Shown: piece by piece, positions 32,827 through 41,851 of the stretch
Layout: each line of letters starts with the position of its first letter
Numbering within the stretch: position 1 is the first letter of the stretch
Assembly (NCBI GenBank): GCA_029067085.1
Contig: JAIEFE010000010.1
Span: 62,001-126,000, forward strand
DNA length: 64,000 nt
Source: Lachnospiraceae bacterium
Lineage (GTDB): Bacteria; Bacillota; Clostridia; Lachnospirales; Lachnospiraceae
Reading direction: 5' to 3'
Position numbers and translations under genes: made by a program
Notes under the pieces: model-generated
What the model saw: only the letters and a program-made list of their open reading frames with translations
The model's database searches: none
What the model was told of the DNA's origin: nothing

Positions 32827-33264
32827 CTAGTATTCCTCATTCTCTTCCTTTTCGGCAATATCATTTACCGGCTCTTCCAAACCCTCGATCACAACATGAT
32901 TCTTCTGCGCGTAATCCCACAACGCTGCATGGATTGCCTCTTCCGCCAAAAGCGAACAATGCACTTTTGCAGGCGGAAGTCCGTCCAATGCCTCCATCAC
33001 AGCCTTATTTGTAACCTTTAAGGCCTCCTGAACGGTTTTCCCTTTTACCAATTCAGTCGCCATGCTGCTTGTTGCTACTGCCGCACCGCATCCGAAAGTC
33101 TTAAATTTAACATCCCTGATAATACCCTGTTTGTCTATGTCAAAATACATCCGCATAATGTCACCGCATTTTGCATTTCCAACTGTCCCCACTCCACTGG
33201 GGTTCTCAATTTCGCCCACATTTCTCGGATGATTAAAATGATCCATTACTTTTTCACTATACAT
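32827..33264 (-). CDS. nifU: NifU/IscU-like iron-sulfur cluster scaffold
   Basis: This is a 145-residue scaffold protein on which clusters are built from sulfide supplied by a cysteine desulfurase. The conserved ligands are C33 (KCGDIM, with D35), C59 (TFGCGAAVA) and C103 (VHCSLLAE). The N-terminal MYSEKVMDHFNHPRNVG is the NifU/IscU signature. The acidic C-terminus (EEPVNDIAEKEENEEY) is a small extension. It lies 34 bases after nifS in an operon headed by gamma-glutamylcysteine ligase. Together with smsCB the cell has two assembly routes. Confidence 0.93.
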   Translation of the reverse strand: MYSEKVMDHFNHPRNVGEIENPSGVGTVGNAKCGDIMRMYFDIDKQGIIRDVKFKTFGCGAAVATSSMATELVKGKTVQEALKVTNKAVMEALDGLPPAKVHCSLLAEEAIHAALWDYAQKNHVVIEGLEEPVNDIAEKEENEEY

Positions 33265-33298
33265 TTCCCTCTCCCTTCTGACATATAAGGTTATCTGC

Positions 33299-34489
33299 TT
33301 AACAATTATGCTGTCCGTTTTTTACAAAATCTTCATACAGCGGTGACATATCTCGCAGTCTCTCAACAATCTTCTTTAGTTCGTCAGCCACAAAATCAAT
33401 CTCCTCCAATGTGTTTTCCTCAGACAGCGTAATCCTTAATGAGCCATGTGCGATCTCATGCGGAAGCCCGATCGCAAGCAGTACATGGGAAGGATCTAAT
33501 GAACCGGATGTACATGCCGAACCGCTGGAAGCACATACTCCCAACTGATCTAATAAGATCAACAAAGATTCCCCTTCAATAAATCGAAAACAGAAGTTTA
33601 CATTATTGGGCAGTCTGTTGGTTTTATGCCCATTCAGCCTTACATAAGGAATTTCTGATAAAACTCTTTCGATCAAATGATCCCGCAATGCTGCTTCCTT
33701 ACGGGTCCTTGCTTCCATCGTTTCCCCTGCGATCTCAGCCGCCTTTCCAAAGCCGACGATTCCCGGTACGTTGGAAGTTCCTGCCCTTCTGTTCCTCTCC
33801 TGTGCTCCACCATGTATGAAGGAACGGATTTTTACTCCTTTACGGATATACAAAAACCCGATTCCTTTTGGCCCGTTCAATTTATGGCCGCTTGCAGAGA
33901 GCATATCTATATTCATCTCATCAACATTGATCGGAATATGTCCGTATGCCTGTACCGCATCCGTATGGAACAACACACCATTCTCATGTGCAATTTTGCC
34001 TATTTCTATAATGGGTTCTATTGTGCCGATTTCGTTATTTGCCGTCATGACCGATATCAAAATGGTATCCGGTCGAATAGCAGTTCTAAGTTCTTCAAGA
34101 GATATTTTTCCTTCCTCATCTACATCAAGATAAGTCACTTCGCATCCCTGTTTCTCCAGATATTCACAGGTATGCAGAATGGCATGATGCTCAATCTTAC
34201 TGGTTATAATATGCTTTCCCTTTGTGCTATAAGCCTCAGCAGCCGCCTTTAATGCCCAGTTATCAGACTCGCTTCCCCCACCAGTAAAATATATTTCTTC
34301 TGGCTTTGCACCAATTAATTCAGCCGCCTGCTTTCTTGCATGCTCAACTGCTTTCCTGCCTTCTCCTCCGAAACTGTATACTGCAGACGGGTTACTGTAT
34401 GTCTGCCTGAAAAAAGGAAGCATTTCATGTAACACTTCCTCACTCACCCGGGTTGTCGCTGCATTATCCAGATAAATCAGTTTTTTCAT
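33299..34489 (-). CDS. nifS: Cysteine desulfurase (NifS/IscS family)
   Basis: This is a 396-residue PLP enzyme that takes sulfur from cysteine as a persulfide and releases alanine. The PLP-lysine is K203 in SASGHKLNGPKG. The catalytic Cys is C326 in the mobile loop CASSGSACTSGS, of the group I (long loop, IscS/NifS) type. MKKLIYLDNAATTRVSEEV is the usual start. It pairs with the NifU-like scaffold downstream and lies 21 bases after a class II amidotransferase gene. The fold class is the same as EgtE of ergothioneine synthesis, but the SGSACTSG loop supports desulfurase. Confidence 0.95.
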   Translation of the reverse strand: MKKLIYLDNAATTRVSEEVLHEMLPFFRQTYSNPSAVYSFGGEGRKAVEHARKQAAELIGAKPEEIYFTGGGSESDNWALKAAAEAYSTKGKHIITSKIEHHAILHTCEYLEKQGCEVTYLDVDEEGKISLEELRTAIRPDTILISVMTANNEIGTIEPIIEIGKIAHENGVLFHTDAVQAYGHIPINVDEMNIDMLSASGHKLNGPKGIGFLYIRKGVKIRSFIHGGAQERNRRAGTSNVPGIVGFGKAAEIAGETMEARTRKEAALRDHLIERVLSEIPYVRLNGHKTNRLPNNVNFCFRFIEGESLLILLDQLGVCASSGSACTSGSLDPSHVLLAIGLPHEIAHGSLRITLSEENTLEEIDFVADELKKIVERLRDMSPLYEDFVKNGQHNC

Positions 34490-34510
34490 TAAGATATGCC
34501 TTCTTTCTAT

Positions 34511-35281
34511 TTATAAATTTGAATAATCCAAAAACAGTAACCGCATTTTTTCTTCCGTTTCGAAAAACTCATTTTTATGATTTGTACCTATATACACCTG
34601 CTTTCCATCCTGATAGGCAATCAGCGTATTCATTGGAACTGGTTCCCAGACCTGGTAGTCAAGCGGCCTGGTCGATATTACAACCGCTTCTCCTTTCCGG
34701 CAGCTGTACAGACTGTTTTGATAATTGGTATGTACATACATCAGTTCACTGTCAAATAACAGGAGATTCACTTTGTTTTCCGGTGTGATCGCACTTAGTA
34801 TTTCATCCAACAGTCCAAATCGCTCCTGTCCCGACAGTTCCTTTTTCTTTTCCAGTTCCGTATTCATCCGGCTGACAATGTACGCCAGAATCCTCTCGCT
34901 ATCCGTTTGTCCCTGTTGGCTGCGTGTAAACGGATTGAGCAGATCACAGTCAAAAATCGTCCCGTTATGCGCCAGTGTCCACGTCCTGTCACTGTTATCC
35001 CGCATAACAAAAGGATGCGTATTTTCGTAATTGAGATTACCTTTCGTGGCAAGTCTTATATGTGCGATCATTTTATCTGCTTCCACTTTAAATTGTAATC
35101 TCTGTTTCAGATAATCACTTTTATGCGAAGCTTCCGGCTGTTTTTCCAAAGATACCGCATTTCCATAAAAAAGAGCCATTCCCCATCCGTCCGGATGCTG
35201 CACTCCGTGTGAGAAGAATTTCAAAAGAAGCTCATTTAGTTCCAGCTTGCTGCGGGAGGTTACGCCAAACAATTCACACAT
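34511..35281 (-). CDS. Class II glutamine amidotransferase domain protein
   Basis: This is a 256-residue stand-alone Ntn-type amidotransferase. Met1 is followed by the catalytic Cys2 (MCELFGVTSR), and VQHPDGWGMALFYG, MIAHIRLATKGNLNYENTHPF and TWTLAHNGTIFDC form the glutaminase pocket. The closest types are YafJ and EgtC, the latter hydrolysing a gamma-glutamyl amide in ergothioneine synthesis. Its ATG follows the stop of gamma-glutamylcysteine ligase with no base between them (TAA-ATG), so the two are made together. A role as gamma-glutamyl hydrolase on a gamma-glutamyl-thiol product is an inference from this context. Confidence 0.88.
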   Translation of the reverse strand: MCELFGVTSRSKLELNELLLKFFSHGVQHPDGWGMALFYGNAVSLEKQPEASHKSDYLKQRLQFKVEADKMIAHIRLATKGNLNYENTHPFVMRDNSDRTWTLAHNGTIFDCDLLNPFTRSQQGQTDSERILAYIVSRMNTELEKKKELSGQERFGLLDEILSAITPENKVNLLLFDSELMYVHTNYQNSLYSCRKGEAVVISTRPLDYQVWEPVPMNTLIAYQDGKQVYIGTNHKNEFFETEEKMRLLFLDYSNL

Positions 35282-36550
35282 TTATTCTCCCTGCCTTTCC
35301 TTAACAAGATCCAGTCCCTTTTTTACATATCCGTCTCCAAATTGCTTTCTGATCTTCCACGCATATCTGTTATCTGCATCTGTAAATTTTTCATATTCAA
35401 ACTGCAGAATTTCATCCACATCCAACGAAAGCTCATCATAAAACGCTCTCATCATCTCGATTACTTTTAAGGCGGCATGCGCTACAGAATCTATTTCTCC
35501 GTCCGGTGTCAATATATTGACCGTCTTTAGATCATACCGGGCTGCATTCTTGAAATTCTGCACTGCCTGAATCTGATCCTTTTCGCTGAACGGTTGAACC
35601 GGAGTTGCCGCAAGCCAGACCATTAAAAGCTGTGCAAAGATAATATCCTTTTCCTCCACGCCTGCGCTTACCAGAGGATTCAGATCAAACATGCGCAGTT
35701 CTATATGATTGACGCCATCTCTGCACAACGACTCCAGATTATTTTCTCCTGCCGGCTTTAACCGGATCGGATAATACAACTCGGAAGCTGCTTTTAACAG
35801 TCCCATATCCACATATTTACGGATACTGTCTGCATATGCGGAAATAGTATGATAATCCAAAATGGGAGCAAACTCGTTCCAATATCCCATTTCACCGCAT
35901 CTGACAGATGCCATTCCGGTAAACACATCCTGATCGTAAATGCCTTTCTCTACAAACGAGCTGTCTAAGAGCGGACTTGCCGCAGTTACTGCCACCAGCA
36001 GCCAGCCATATGCAGCCATCTTCTGTGCAAGTTCCAGATAAAGCCTGTTTTTGTATTCCTGATAATCTGTTTCATTTTGATATTTAAAATCAGCTTCCAA
36101 CAGTTCTTCCGAAAAAGAATAATTTACATGGATACCGGAAAATGTCATTTTATACCGCCCGTATTTGGCGGACAGATATTCCCTGTATGCCGTTTTTGAT
36201 ACCTTGACGCCTCCGAAGATCGCAACCGGTATGTCGCTTTCATTTTCTATATAGGGAGGATTGGAAAACGGCCACAGGTACTCTCTCTCCGGCAAATTTT
36301 CCAGTCTTTCATAAATGCGTCCGTTGTGGAATTCCAGCTCTTTAATCGCCTCCTGAGCGCTGGTATGCACCGAAGTATTGATTTCCGTCTGGTTTTCACA
36401 AAAATCCTTTACAATATGCTCATCATCCGGAAATGGATGGCGGGAATGGGACAATGTGCCGTCCTTTAAGATCCTCAAGCTTTCTTTTTCCAATCCGAAA
36501 TTCCCGCTCAATACGCGTCTTTTTACATCGTCATTTGTAATATGCAGCAT
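35282..36550 (-). CDS. Glutamate-cysteine ligase family protein
   Basis: This is a 422-residue ATP-dependent ligase of the gamma-glutamylcysteine synthetase superfamily. Recognisable blocks are GNFGLEKESLRILKDGTLS (ATP and glutamate site), DFCENQTEINT, YLWPFSNPP, MTFSGIHVNYSFSEELL and HIELRMFDLNPLV. It is shorter than GshA (about 520) and lacks the ATP-grasp half of the fused GshAB, so glutathione itself may not be made. It heads an operon with an amidotransferase, nifS and nifU, driven by the promoter at 36609-36637. GAAGGAA precedes the ATG. The cysteine substrate is inferred from family. Confidence 0.88.
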   Translation of the reverse strand: MLHITNDDVKRRVLSGNFGLEKESLRILKDGTLSHSRHPFPDDEHIVKDFCENQTEINTSVHTSAQEAIKELEFHNGRIYERLENLPEREYLWPFSNPPYIENESDIPVAIFGGVKVSKTAYREYLSAKYGRYKMTFSGIHVNYSFSEELLEADFKYQNETDYQEYKNRLYLELAQKMAAYGWLLVAVTAASPLLDSSFVEKGIYDQDVFTGMASVRCGEMGYWNEFAPILDYHTISAYADSIRKYVDMGLLKAASELYYPIRLKPAGENNLESLCRDGVNHIELRMFDLNPLVSAGVEEKDIIFAQLLMVWLAATPVQPFSEKDQIQAVQNFKNAARYDLKTVNILTPDGEIDSVAHAALKVIEMMRAFYDELSLDVDEILQFEYEKFTDADNRYAWKIRKQFGDGYVKKGLDLVKERQGE

Positions 36551-36608
36551 TTTTCAATAATTCCTTCTTTTATACCCTATATTTCCCATCGTTTTTGTAT
36601 GATTAAAG

Positions 36609-36637
36609 AGTATAACATACTTCATTTAAAAAAGCAA
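36609..36637 (-). promoter_or_regulatory. Promoter of the ligase-amidotransferase-nifS-nifU operon
   Basis: On the minus strand, TTGCTT (36632-36637) and TATACT (36609-36614) are 17 bp apart, 59 bases before the ligase start. I see no T-box or riboswitch in the short leader. Confidence 0.65.
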
Positions 36638-36680
36638 ACCTATTTTACTTTATTATCCTGCAATGCAAAGCACATTCTAG

Positions 36681-37586
36681 TCAATTTGCTTTTCGTGCTT
36701 TGATGTCATTCAAAAACTCTTCATGCTGTTTACAAAACAGTTCCGGCGTATCATTCAATGAGAAATACTTTAATTCTAATGTTTCTTCCTGGTCACAGAA
36801 CAATTCACCGCCTACCGCATCAAGTTCATATGCAATAAGGATACTGTGCGCTTTATCTCCATTTGGATATTCCATATTACAATCCGTATAGATTCCTATC
36901 AGGCTGCCCACCTCAACATCTAAGCCCGTTTCCTCTTTTGCCTCCCGAATTGCCGCCATTTGCGGCGTTTCACCAAGCTCGATCGCACCGCCCGGGAATC
37001 CCCATTTACCACTCCCTCGCTTTTGAAGTAATATTTCTCCTTTTTCATTAAAGATACAGCCACCCGCAAAAATCAGGATTATTTTCTCATGTCCAACTTT
37101 ATTTCTGATCCATTGTATATAGTTTTGATTATTTTCCATTTCAATCCTCCTTTTCATATAGTAAATAAACTCATCATTTCTCTTATACACGATATAGCCC
37201 AGTTTTTGATAAAAAGCATTTGTACGAATGTTCCAAACAGGAGTATCAAGAAATATTTCCTTCGCATCAGGAAACATTCTTTCAATTTCCTGCATCATAA
37301 ATATGCCGTACCCTTTTCTGAAATGTTCAGGATCTACAAAAATTCTGCCTATATCAAGTCTATCTTCTTTCAGAAAAAGAATGGCACCTCCTACAATAAG
37401 CCCATTCACGGATAGTTTATAGAGATGATTCCCCTTTGTCATCTTAATATGAAAATTTACAGACTGATATCCGGGTGGGCCTGCTTTTGAAGGCGCTCCT
37501 ACTGCAACGTCACTATCAAATGCGCGTTTGGAAATACCATTTAGCACCAGTGTATCCGGTGTTCCGGCTTTTGTCAATTCCATCAT
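36681..37586 (-). CDS. GNAT acetyltransferase fused to a Nudix hydrolase
   Basis: This is a 301-residue fusion. Residues ~1-148 are a GNAT domain (FVDPEHFRKGYGIFMMQEIE carries the acetyl-CoA loop; NAFYQKLGYIVYKR the end). Residues ~150-301 are a Nudix domain with box GAIELGETPQMAAIREAKEETGL, matching GX5EX7REUXEEXGU. Nudix enzymes split nucleoside diphosphate derivatives, and the GNAT half would acetylate an unknown amine. No frameshift or stop separates the halves. AGGAG precedes the ATG. Its neighbours (a P-loop protein, then a LysM protein) do not reveal a pathway. A read-through of two formerly separate genes cannot be excluded. Confidence 0.88.
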   Translation of the reverse strand: MMELTKAGTPDTLVLNGISKRAFDSDVAVGAPSKAGPPGYQSVNFHIKMTKGNHLYKLSVNGLIVGGAILFLKEDRLDIGRIFVDPEHFRKGYGIFMMQEIERMFPDAKEIFLDTPVWNIRTNAFYQKLGYIVYKRNDEFIYYMKRRIEMENNQNYIQWIRNKVGHEKIILIFAGGCIFNEKGEILLQKRGSGKWGFPGGAIELGETPQMAAIREAKEETGLDVEVGSLIGIYTDCNMEYPNGDKAHSILIAYELDAVGGELFCDQEETLELKYFSLNDTPELFCKQHEEFLNDIKARKAN

Positions 37587-37642
37587 TCATTGATCTCCTG
37601 TTTTTTTGTAATTGTCACAACATATTTCATTTTCCCCAAAAT

Positions 37643-38158
37643 TCATAGTTCAATATTAATCTGATATTCCCCATCAATAAGAAGATAATTGACCGCATAT
37701 TTCTGACACTGTTCCAATATCTCAGCATTATCTCTCAATACTGTTTCTATCGTACAGTCCTCATCCTCACCTCTGTTTTCCACAACACTCGCGTACCTTT
37801 TTATATCACTAAAATGATTCGTAATATATTGCTCACTCATCACCAGGCAATAATATTTTATGTTTGTCAAATATTCCGATTCAAAATCTTTCGCCCACGC
37901 AAAAGGAATATAACATCCTTCCACAATAAGATTTTGTTCATTCTCGATTGCTGTTTTTATCATCTCACACACAATCGGCCATAAATAATCTGTCAGTGCC
38001 CTATCATCACTAACGGGGGTAAGCGTTGTGTTTCCGCTGCGGATAAGCCCCATCTTTAAATGATCTATGGATAGATAAGGGTATTTATATTTTTCGAGTA
38101 ATCTTTGAGCAAGGGCTGTCTTCCCTGTGTGAGATGCCCCTGTTATTAAAATAATCAT
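37643..38158 (-). CDS. P-loop NTPase, small kinase-like
   Basis: This is a 171-residue cytosolic protein. The N-terminal MIILITGASHTGKTALAQRLL is a Walker A loop. PYLSIDHLKMGLIR and NLIVEGCYIPFAWAKDF resemble the substrate and Walker B regions of the AAA_33 or zeta-toxin/2-phosphoglycerate kinase-like group. Its substrate is unknown; nucleotides, sugars or aminoglycoside-like compounds are all possible. The start is ATG 38158, ten bases after GGAGGAG, while an ATG at 38194 would lie upstream of that site. It precedes the GNAT-Nudix gene on the same strand with a 56-base gap. Confidence 0.75.
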   Translation of the reverse strand: MIILITGASHTGKTALAQRLLEKYKYPYLSIDHLKMGLIRSGNTTLTPVSDDRALTDYLWPIVCEMIKTAIENEQNLIVEGCYIPFAWAKDFESEYLTNIKYYCLVMSEQYITNHFSDIKRYASVVENRGEDEDCTIETVLRDNAEILEQCQKYAVNYLLIDGEYQINIEL

Positions 38159-38203
38159 TCTATGACTCCTCCAATTCAATTGGATAAATTGCAATTTGGT
38201 AAA

Positions 38204-39496
38204 TTATGGAAGCTCCAACATCTGCCCGGGGAAAATGACACTCCCATCCTCCCCGATCACTTCCCTGTTTCTCTCATAAATCTGCCGCCAAAGACTGCCA
38301 TCCCCGTACCGTCTGCGGGCAATTCCCCAGAGCGTGTCTCCTTTTTCCACAGTCCAACATCCCTGCTCGTCACGCTGCATATCCTCCCGGGGCTCTCCCT
38401 GCTCTGCCTCTTCCTGCCGGGCCTCCTTCTGTTCTTCTTTCTCCTTCTTTGCCCGCCACATTTCTATATACTGCTCTCTGTATTCGCACATCTCCCGAAA
38501 GATGTTCTGTTTTTCTTCATCGTATCCCGTATGAAAATCCAGATAAAATGCAGGATAATAACAACCGTACCGATCCAGCCATCGCAGATAGCCTTTGACT
38601 TCCCTCTGCTCGAACATGTAGGTATCAAATGTTTGTTTTCTGGACGAGTAATCATCCCGCATCCTATAGTCTTTCTCAACGTCCTCATATTCCGGTTCGT
38701 CCTTTTCCCGCCACGCCAGAGGATGATCATCAAAAACGGCACCGAACCGGACCTCCTGCCCCAGTTCTCCCGATATCTGTTTCTGCCGTTCATACATGCG
38801 CTCGCAGGCATCACGAAACACCGGCTCCAGCTTCTCCTCTCCCGTGACGGACACCATTACCACCGGTTCTCCTAGAATATCATAGAGAGGATACCACCAC
38901 CTCCAATTCTCTGAAGGCGACACACCAGCCAGATACGCTTTCTCTCCATAATGCGCCTTGGAGATTTCATACAGCATATTCTGAAACATTTTCTGATGAA
39001 AATCCGTTCCTAATTCCACGCCATGATCCGTTTTCTTCACCCATACGCTGAAGATAAAGTAACCCTCATAATCCCCCGCGCGATGGCCGCCTTCCGCGCC
39101 CGTATACGTTATATCATGGTACCGGCTGCCCGATTTTGTCTTGTCATACCACTCACAGAGAAACAGATACAAATAGGGATCCGTCAGTCGGTCTCCTATG
39201 GCATACCACTCGTCACTGAACAGTTCATGGCCTTCGCGTACAGAGTCTCTCTCTATCGATTCATTCTCCAGAAGCATGCCGGAAATCCGCGCTTTCGCCA
39301 CCTCCCAATAGATATCCGCTTCATTTCGCTCTTCTTCCGCCTCCTGTCTGATGTCAGAGCGTTCCTGCTCTGCTTCCCGTCTGGCGGCAGAGCGCTCTTT
39401 TTCCGCAATCCATCCGTATCTGGCAGCCAGCAATGCCAACACCAAAATAGCGATTGCTCCTATGATTCTTTTTATTCTGCCTTCATCCAAATTCAT
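38204..39496 (-). CDS. Membrane-anchored LysM-domain protein
   Basis: This is a 430-residue protein. One helix near the N-terminus (~9-27, IIGAIAILVLALLAARYGW) anchors it. A coiled coil of Glu, Arg and Ala residues follows (~28-70), then a middle region of about 270 residues with no recognised domain. A charged Glu/Gln-rich linker (~355-380) leads to one C-terminal LysM (~383-430: GCWTVEKGDTLWGIARRRYGDGSLWRQIYERN...FPGQMLELP). LysM binds N-acetylglucosamine polymers, so the protein probably bridges membrane and peptidoglycan. It follows feoB by 69 bases on the same strand. Confidence 0.8.
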   Translation of the reverse strand: MNLDEGRIKRIIGAIAILVLALLAARYGWIAEKERSAARREAEQERSDIRQEAEEERNEADIYWEVAKARISGMLLENESIERDSVREGHELFSDEWYAIGDRLTDPYLYLFLCEWYDKTKSGSRYHDITYTGAEGGHRAGDYEGYFIFSVWVKKTDHGVELGTDFHQKMFQNMLYEISKAHYGEKAYLAGVSPSENWRWWYPLYDILGEPVVMVSVTGEEKLEPVFRDACERMYERQKQISGELGQEVRFGAVFDDHPLAWREKDEPEYEDVEKDYRMRDDYSSRKQTFDTYMFEQREVKGYLRWLDRYGCYYPAFYLDFHTGYDEEKQNIFREMCEYREQYIEMWRAKKEKEEQKEARQEEAEQGEPREDMQRDEQGCWTVEKGDTLWGIARRRYGDGSLWRQIYERNREVIGEDGSVIFPGQMLELP

Positions 39497-39565
39497 TCTG
39501 ATATGCCTCTTTACGGAAAGCGACGGCTGCGATTAAATTTTGCAGGAATGACTATATTTCCGATC

Positions 39566-41575
39566 TCACACCCCCACAATCTGCAGCACCTGATACACCA
39601 GACAGGCAACAAACCACGCTACCCCGCACTGCATACAGACGATCCCCACCGTCTTTACCGCAGAGCCAAGCTCTCGCCTGATGGCAGCCACCGCCGCCAC
39701 GCAGGGCGTGTAGAGCAGCGTAAACACCAGAAAACTTGCAGCTGATGCCGTGGAAAAGAGACTGCTTAATGTGCCGCTTAAATTCGCCATGGAAGTACCC
39801 GTCAAAACGCCCAGACTGCTCACTACCGCCTCCTTGGCTGTAAATCCGCAGATCAACGCCGTGGCAGCCCGCCAGTCGTTAAAGCCCAGCGGAGAAAAGA
39901 CGGGCGCGATCAGTTTTCCCACGATAGCGAGCAGACTTTCTCCCGAATCCGTCACCGCATTGAGTCTGGAGTCAAAGGTCTGCAAAAACCAGATGGCAAT
40001 CGTTGCTAAAAAGATCACGGTAAAAGCTCTCTGTACAAAATCTTTCGCCTTATCCCACATCAGAAGAACGACGCTCTTTGCCGAAGGAAAACGATAGTTC
40101 GGAAGTTCCATCATAAACGGCGTCGGTCTGCCGCGAAACACTGTTTTGTTTAAGACCATCGCGCTGACTAATCCGGTCAATATGCCAATCCCGTAGAGAA
40201 CGAACATCACCAGCGCCACCTGCTTCTCAAAAAAGGCCGCCGCAAACAGGGCGTAAATGGGTATCTTCGCGGAACAGCTGATAAAGGGGATCAACAGGAT
40301 CGTCATCTTCTTATCCCGCTCCGAGGAGAGCGTCCTGGTGGACATCACCGCCGGCACGCTGCAGCCGAAACCGATCAGCATGGAGACAAAGCTCTTTCCG
40401 GAAAGACCGATCTTTCTTAAGGGCCTGTCCATCACAAAGGCGATCCGTGCCATATAGCCTGAATCCTCCAAAACCGATAAAAAGAAGAACAACACCAGAA
40501 TGATCGGCAAAAAGCTCAACACACTGCCCACACCGGTAAAAATACCGTCGATCACCAGACTCTTTACCACGGGATTGATGCCGTAGGCTGTAAGAGCCTT
40601 CTCTGTCAACCCGGAAAGAGCGTCGATTGCCATTCCCAGAAGATCGCTCAAAAAGCTGCCGATCAGGCCGAAAGTCAAGTAGAATATCGCCACCATAATG
40701 AGCAGGAATACCGGGATCGCCAGATACTTGTGGGTGAGTACACTGTCCATCTTTTCGCTGCGCAGGTGCTCTTTGCTCTCCTTCGCCTTGGTCACCGCCT
40801 TCGCGCAGACACGCTCGATAAAGGCATAACGCATATCTGCCAGAGCGGCGTTCCTGTCCATGCCGCTGTCCTGCTCCATCTCCACAATGCTGTGCTCCAT
40901 CAGATCCAGTTCGTTGTCCGACAGCGCCAGCCTGTCAATAATATCCCGATCCCCCTCCACGATCTTCGTAGCTGCAAAACGAGGCGACATCCCGATCCGC
41001 TCCGCATGATCCTCCACCTGATGGCTGACTGCATGAATGCAGCGATGCACGGGGCCCTTCTCGCAAAAGTCCGTCACTTTCGGATAAAGACGACGGGAAG
41101 CCACCTCCCTGATAGCGCTGATCAGATCCTCCACTCCTTCGTTTTTCACGGCACTGATCGCCACCACGGGGATGCCAAGCTCCTCTTCAAGCTGTCTGAT
41201 GTCGATGGCGCCGCCGTTTCCCCAGACCTCGTCCATCATATTGAGGGCAAGCACCATAGGAATATGCAGCTCCAAAAGCTGCAGGGTCAGATAGAGGTTC
41301 CTCTCAATGTTGGTGGCATCCACTATGTTGATGATACCGTCCGGCTTTTCCTGTAAAATAAAACTACGGGTCACGATCTCCTCGTTGGTGAAGGGTCTGA
41401 TCGAGTAGATTCCCGGCAGATCAACCACCGCATTCCCCTTCTCACCGCGTATCTCTCCCATCTTGGAATCCACCGTCACCCCGGGGAAATTTCCCACGTG
41501 CTGATTAGATCCTGTAAGTTGATTAAACAAAGTTGTCTTTCCGCAGTTTTGATTGCCTGCCAGTGCGTATATCAT
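39566..41575 (-). CDS. feoB: Ferrous iron transport protein B
   Basis: This is a 669-residue membrane GTPase that imports Fe2+. The cytosolic G domain (~1-165) has G1 GNQNCGKTT, G3 DLPG and G4 NMMDE. A helical spacer and two Gate regions with about eight or more helices follow (SFLPIILVLFFFLSVLEDSGYMARIAFVMDR; CSVPAVMSTRTL). Length is normal. It forms an operon with feoA 25 bases upstream. Feo uptake is typical of anaerobes and would supply the two iron-sulfur systems and the hemerythrin seen here. Confidence 0.96.
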   Translation of the reverse strand: MIYALAGNQNCGKTTLFNQLTGSNQHVGNFPGVTVDSKMGEIRGEKGNAVVDLPGIYSIRPFTNEEIVTRSFILQEKPDGIINIVDATNIERNLYLTLQLLELHIPMVLALNMMDEVWGNGGAIDIRQLEEELGIPVVAISAVKNEGVEDLISAIREVASRRLYPKVTDFCEKGPVHRCIHAVSHQVEDHAERIGMSPRFAATKIVEGDRDIIDRLALSDNELDLMEHSIVEMEQDSGMDRNAALADMRYAFIERVCAKAVTKAKESKEHLRSEKMDSVLTHKYLAIPVFLLIMVAIFYLTFGLIGSFLSDLLGMAIDALSGLTEKALTAYGINPVVKSLVIDGIFTGVGSVLSFLPIILVLFFFLSVLEDSGYMARIAFVMDRPLRKIGLSGKSFVSMLIGFGCSVPAVMSTRTLSSERDKKMTILLIPFISCSAKIPIYALFAAAFFEKQVALVMFVLYGIGILTGLVSAMVLNKTVFRGRPTPFMMELPNYRFPSAKSVVLLMWDKAKDFVQRAFTVIFLATIAIWFLQTFDSRLNAVTDSGESLLAIVGKLIAPVFSPLGFNDWRAATALICGFTAKEAVVSSLGVLTGTSMANLSGTLSSLFSTASAASFLVFTLLYTPCVAAVAAIRRELGSAVKTVGIVCMQCGVAWFVACLVYQVLQIVGV

Positions 41576-41600
41576 ACTGCCTGCCTCTCTTCCGTCTACG

Positions 41601-41819
41601 CTACTCTACCTCGATCTGCGCTGCATCTTCTTTTCTGATCGTCAGCTCATATCCCCGCAGATGAATCTCAATAGGGTCTCCCATGGGCGCTACCTTCTGT
41701 ACCCGAACCACCGTTTTGGGGATCAGCCCCATATCTAGCAGTCTGAGGCGCAGTTCGCCCACACCACCCACTTTTGTGATCCTGCATTCTTTTCCAATTG
41801 CAATTTCGTCTAATGTCAT
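41601..41819 (-). CDS. feoA: Ferrous iron transport protein A
   Basis: This is a 72-residue SH3-like protein (MTLDEIAIGKECRITKVGGVGELRLRLLDMGLIPKTVVRVQKVAPMGDPIEIHLRGYELTIRKEDA...). The GLIPKT..V...APMGDP..... RGYEL block is the FeoA signature. It binds the G domain of FeoB or assists its gating. It begins 32 bases after the epimerase gene. No iron-repressor box is evident immediately upstream, so its promoter may lie farther upstream in the operon. Confidence 0.95.
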   Translation of the reverse strand: MTLDEIAIGKECRITKVGGVGELRLRLLDMGLIPKTVVRVQKVAPMGDPIEIHLRGYELTIRKEDAAQIEVE

Positions 41820-41851
41820 TTTTTCTCTTATCCTATCTCTGTTGATTCATA

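Noticed and set aside
32827..36550. Calling the sulfur operon an ergothioneine pathway
   Set aside because: The methyltransferase EgtD and the sulfoxide synthase EgtB are missing, the latter needs O2, and the PLP enzyme has a true desulfurase loop.
38162..39745. Two long plus-strand frames (237 and 240 codons)
   Set aside because: Both are antisense to the LysM protein gene and the end of feoB. They are Pro/His/Arg-rich, as expected of antisense frames in GC-rich codons.
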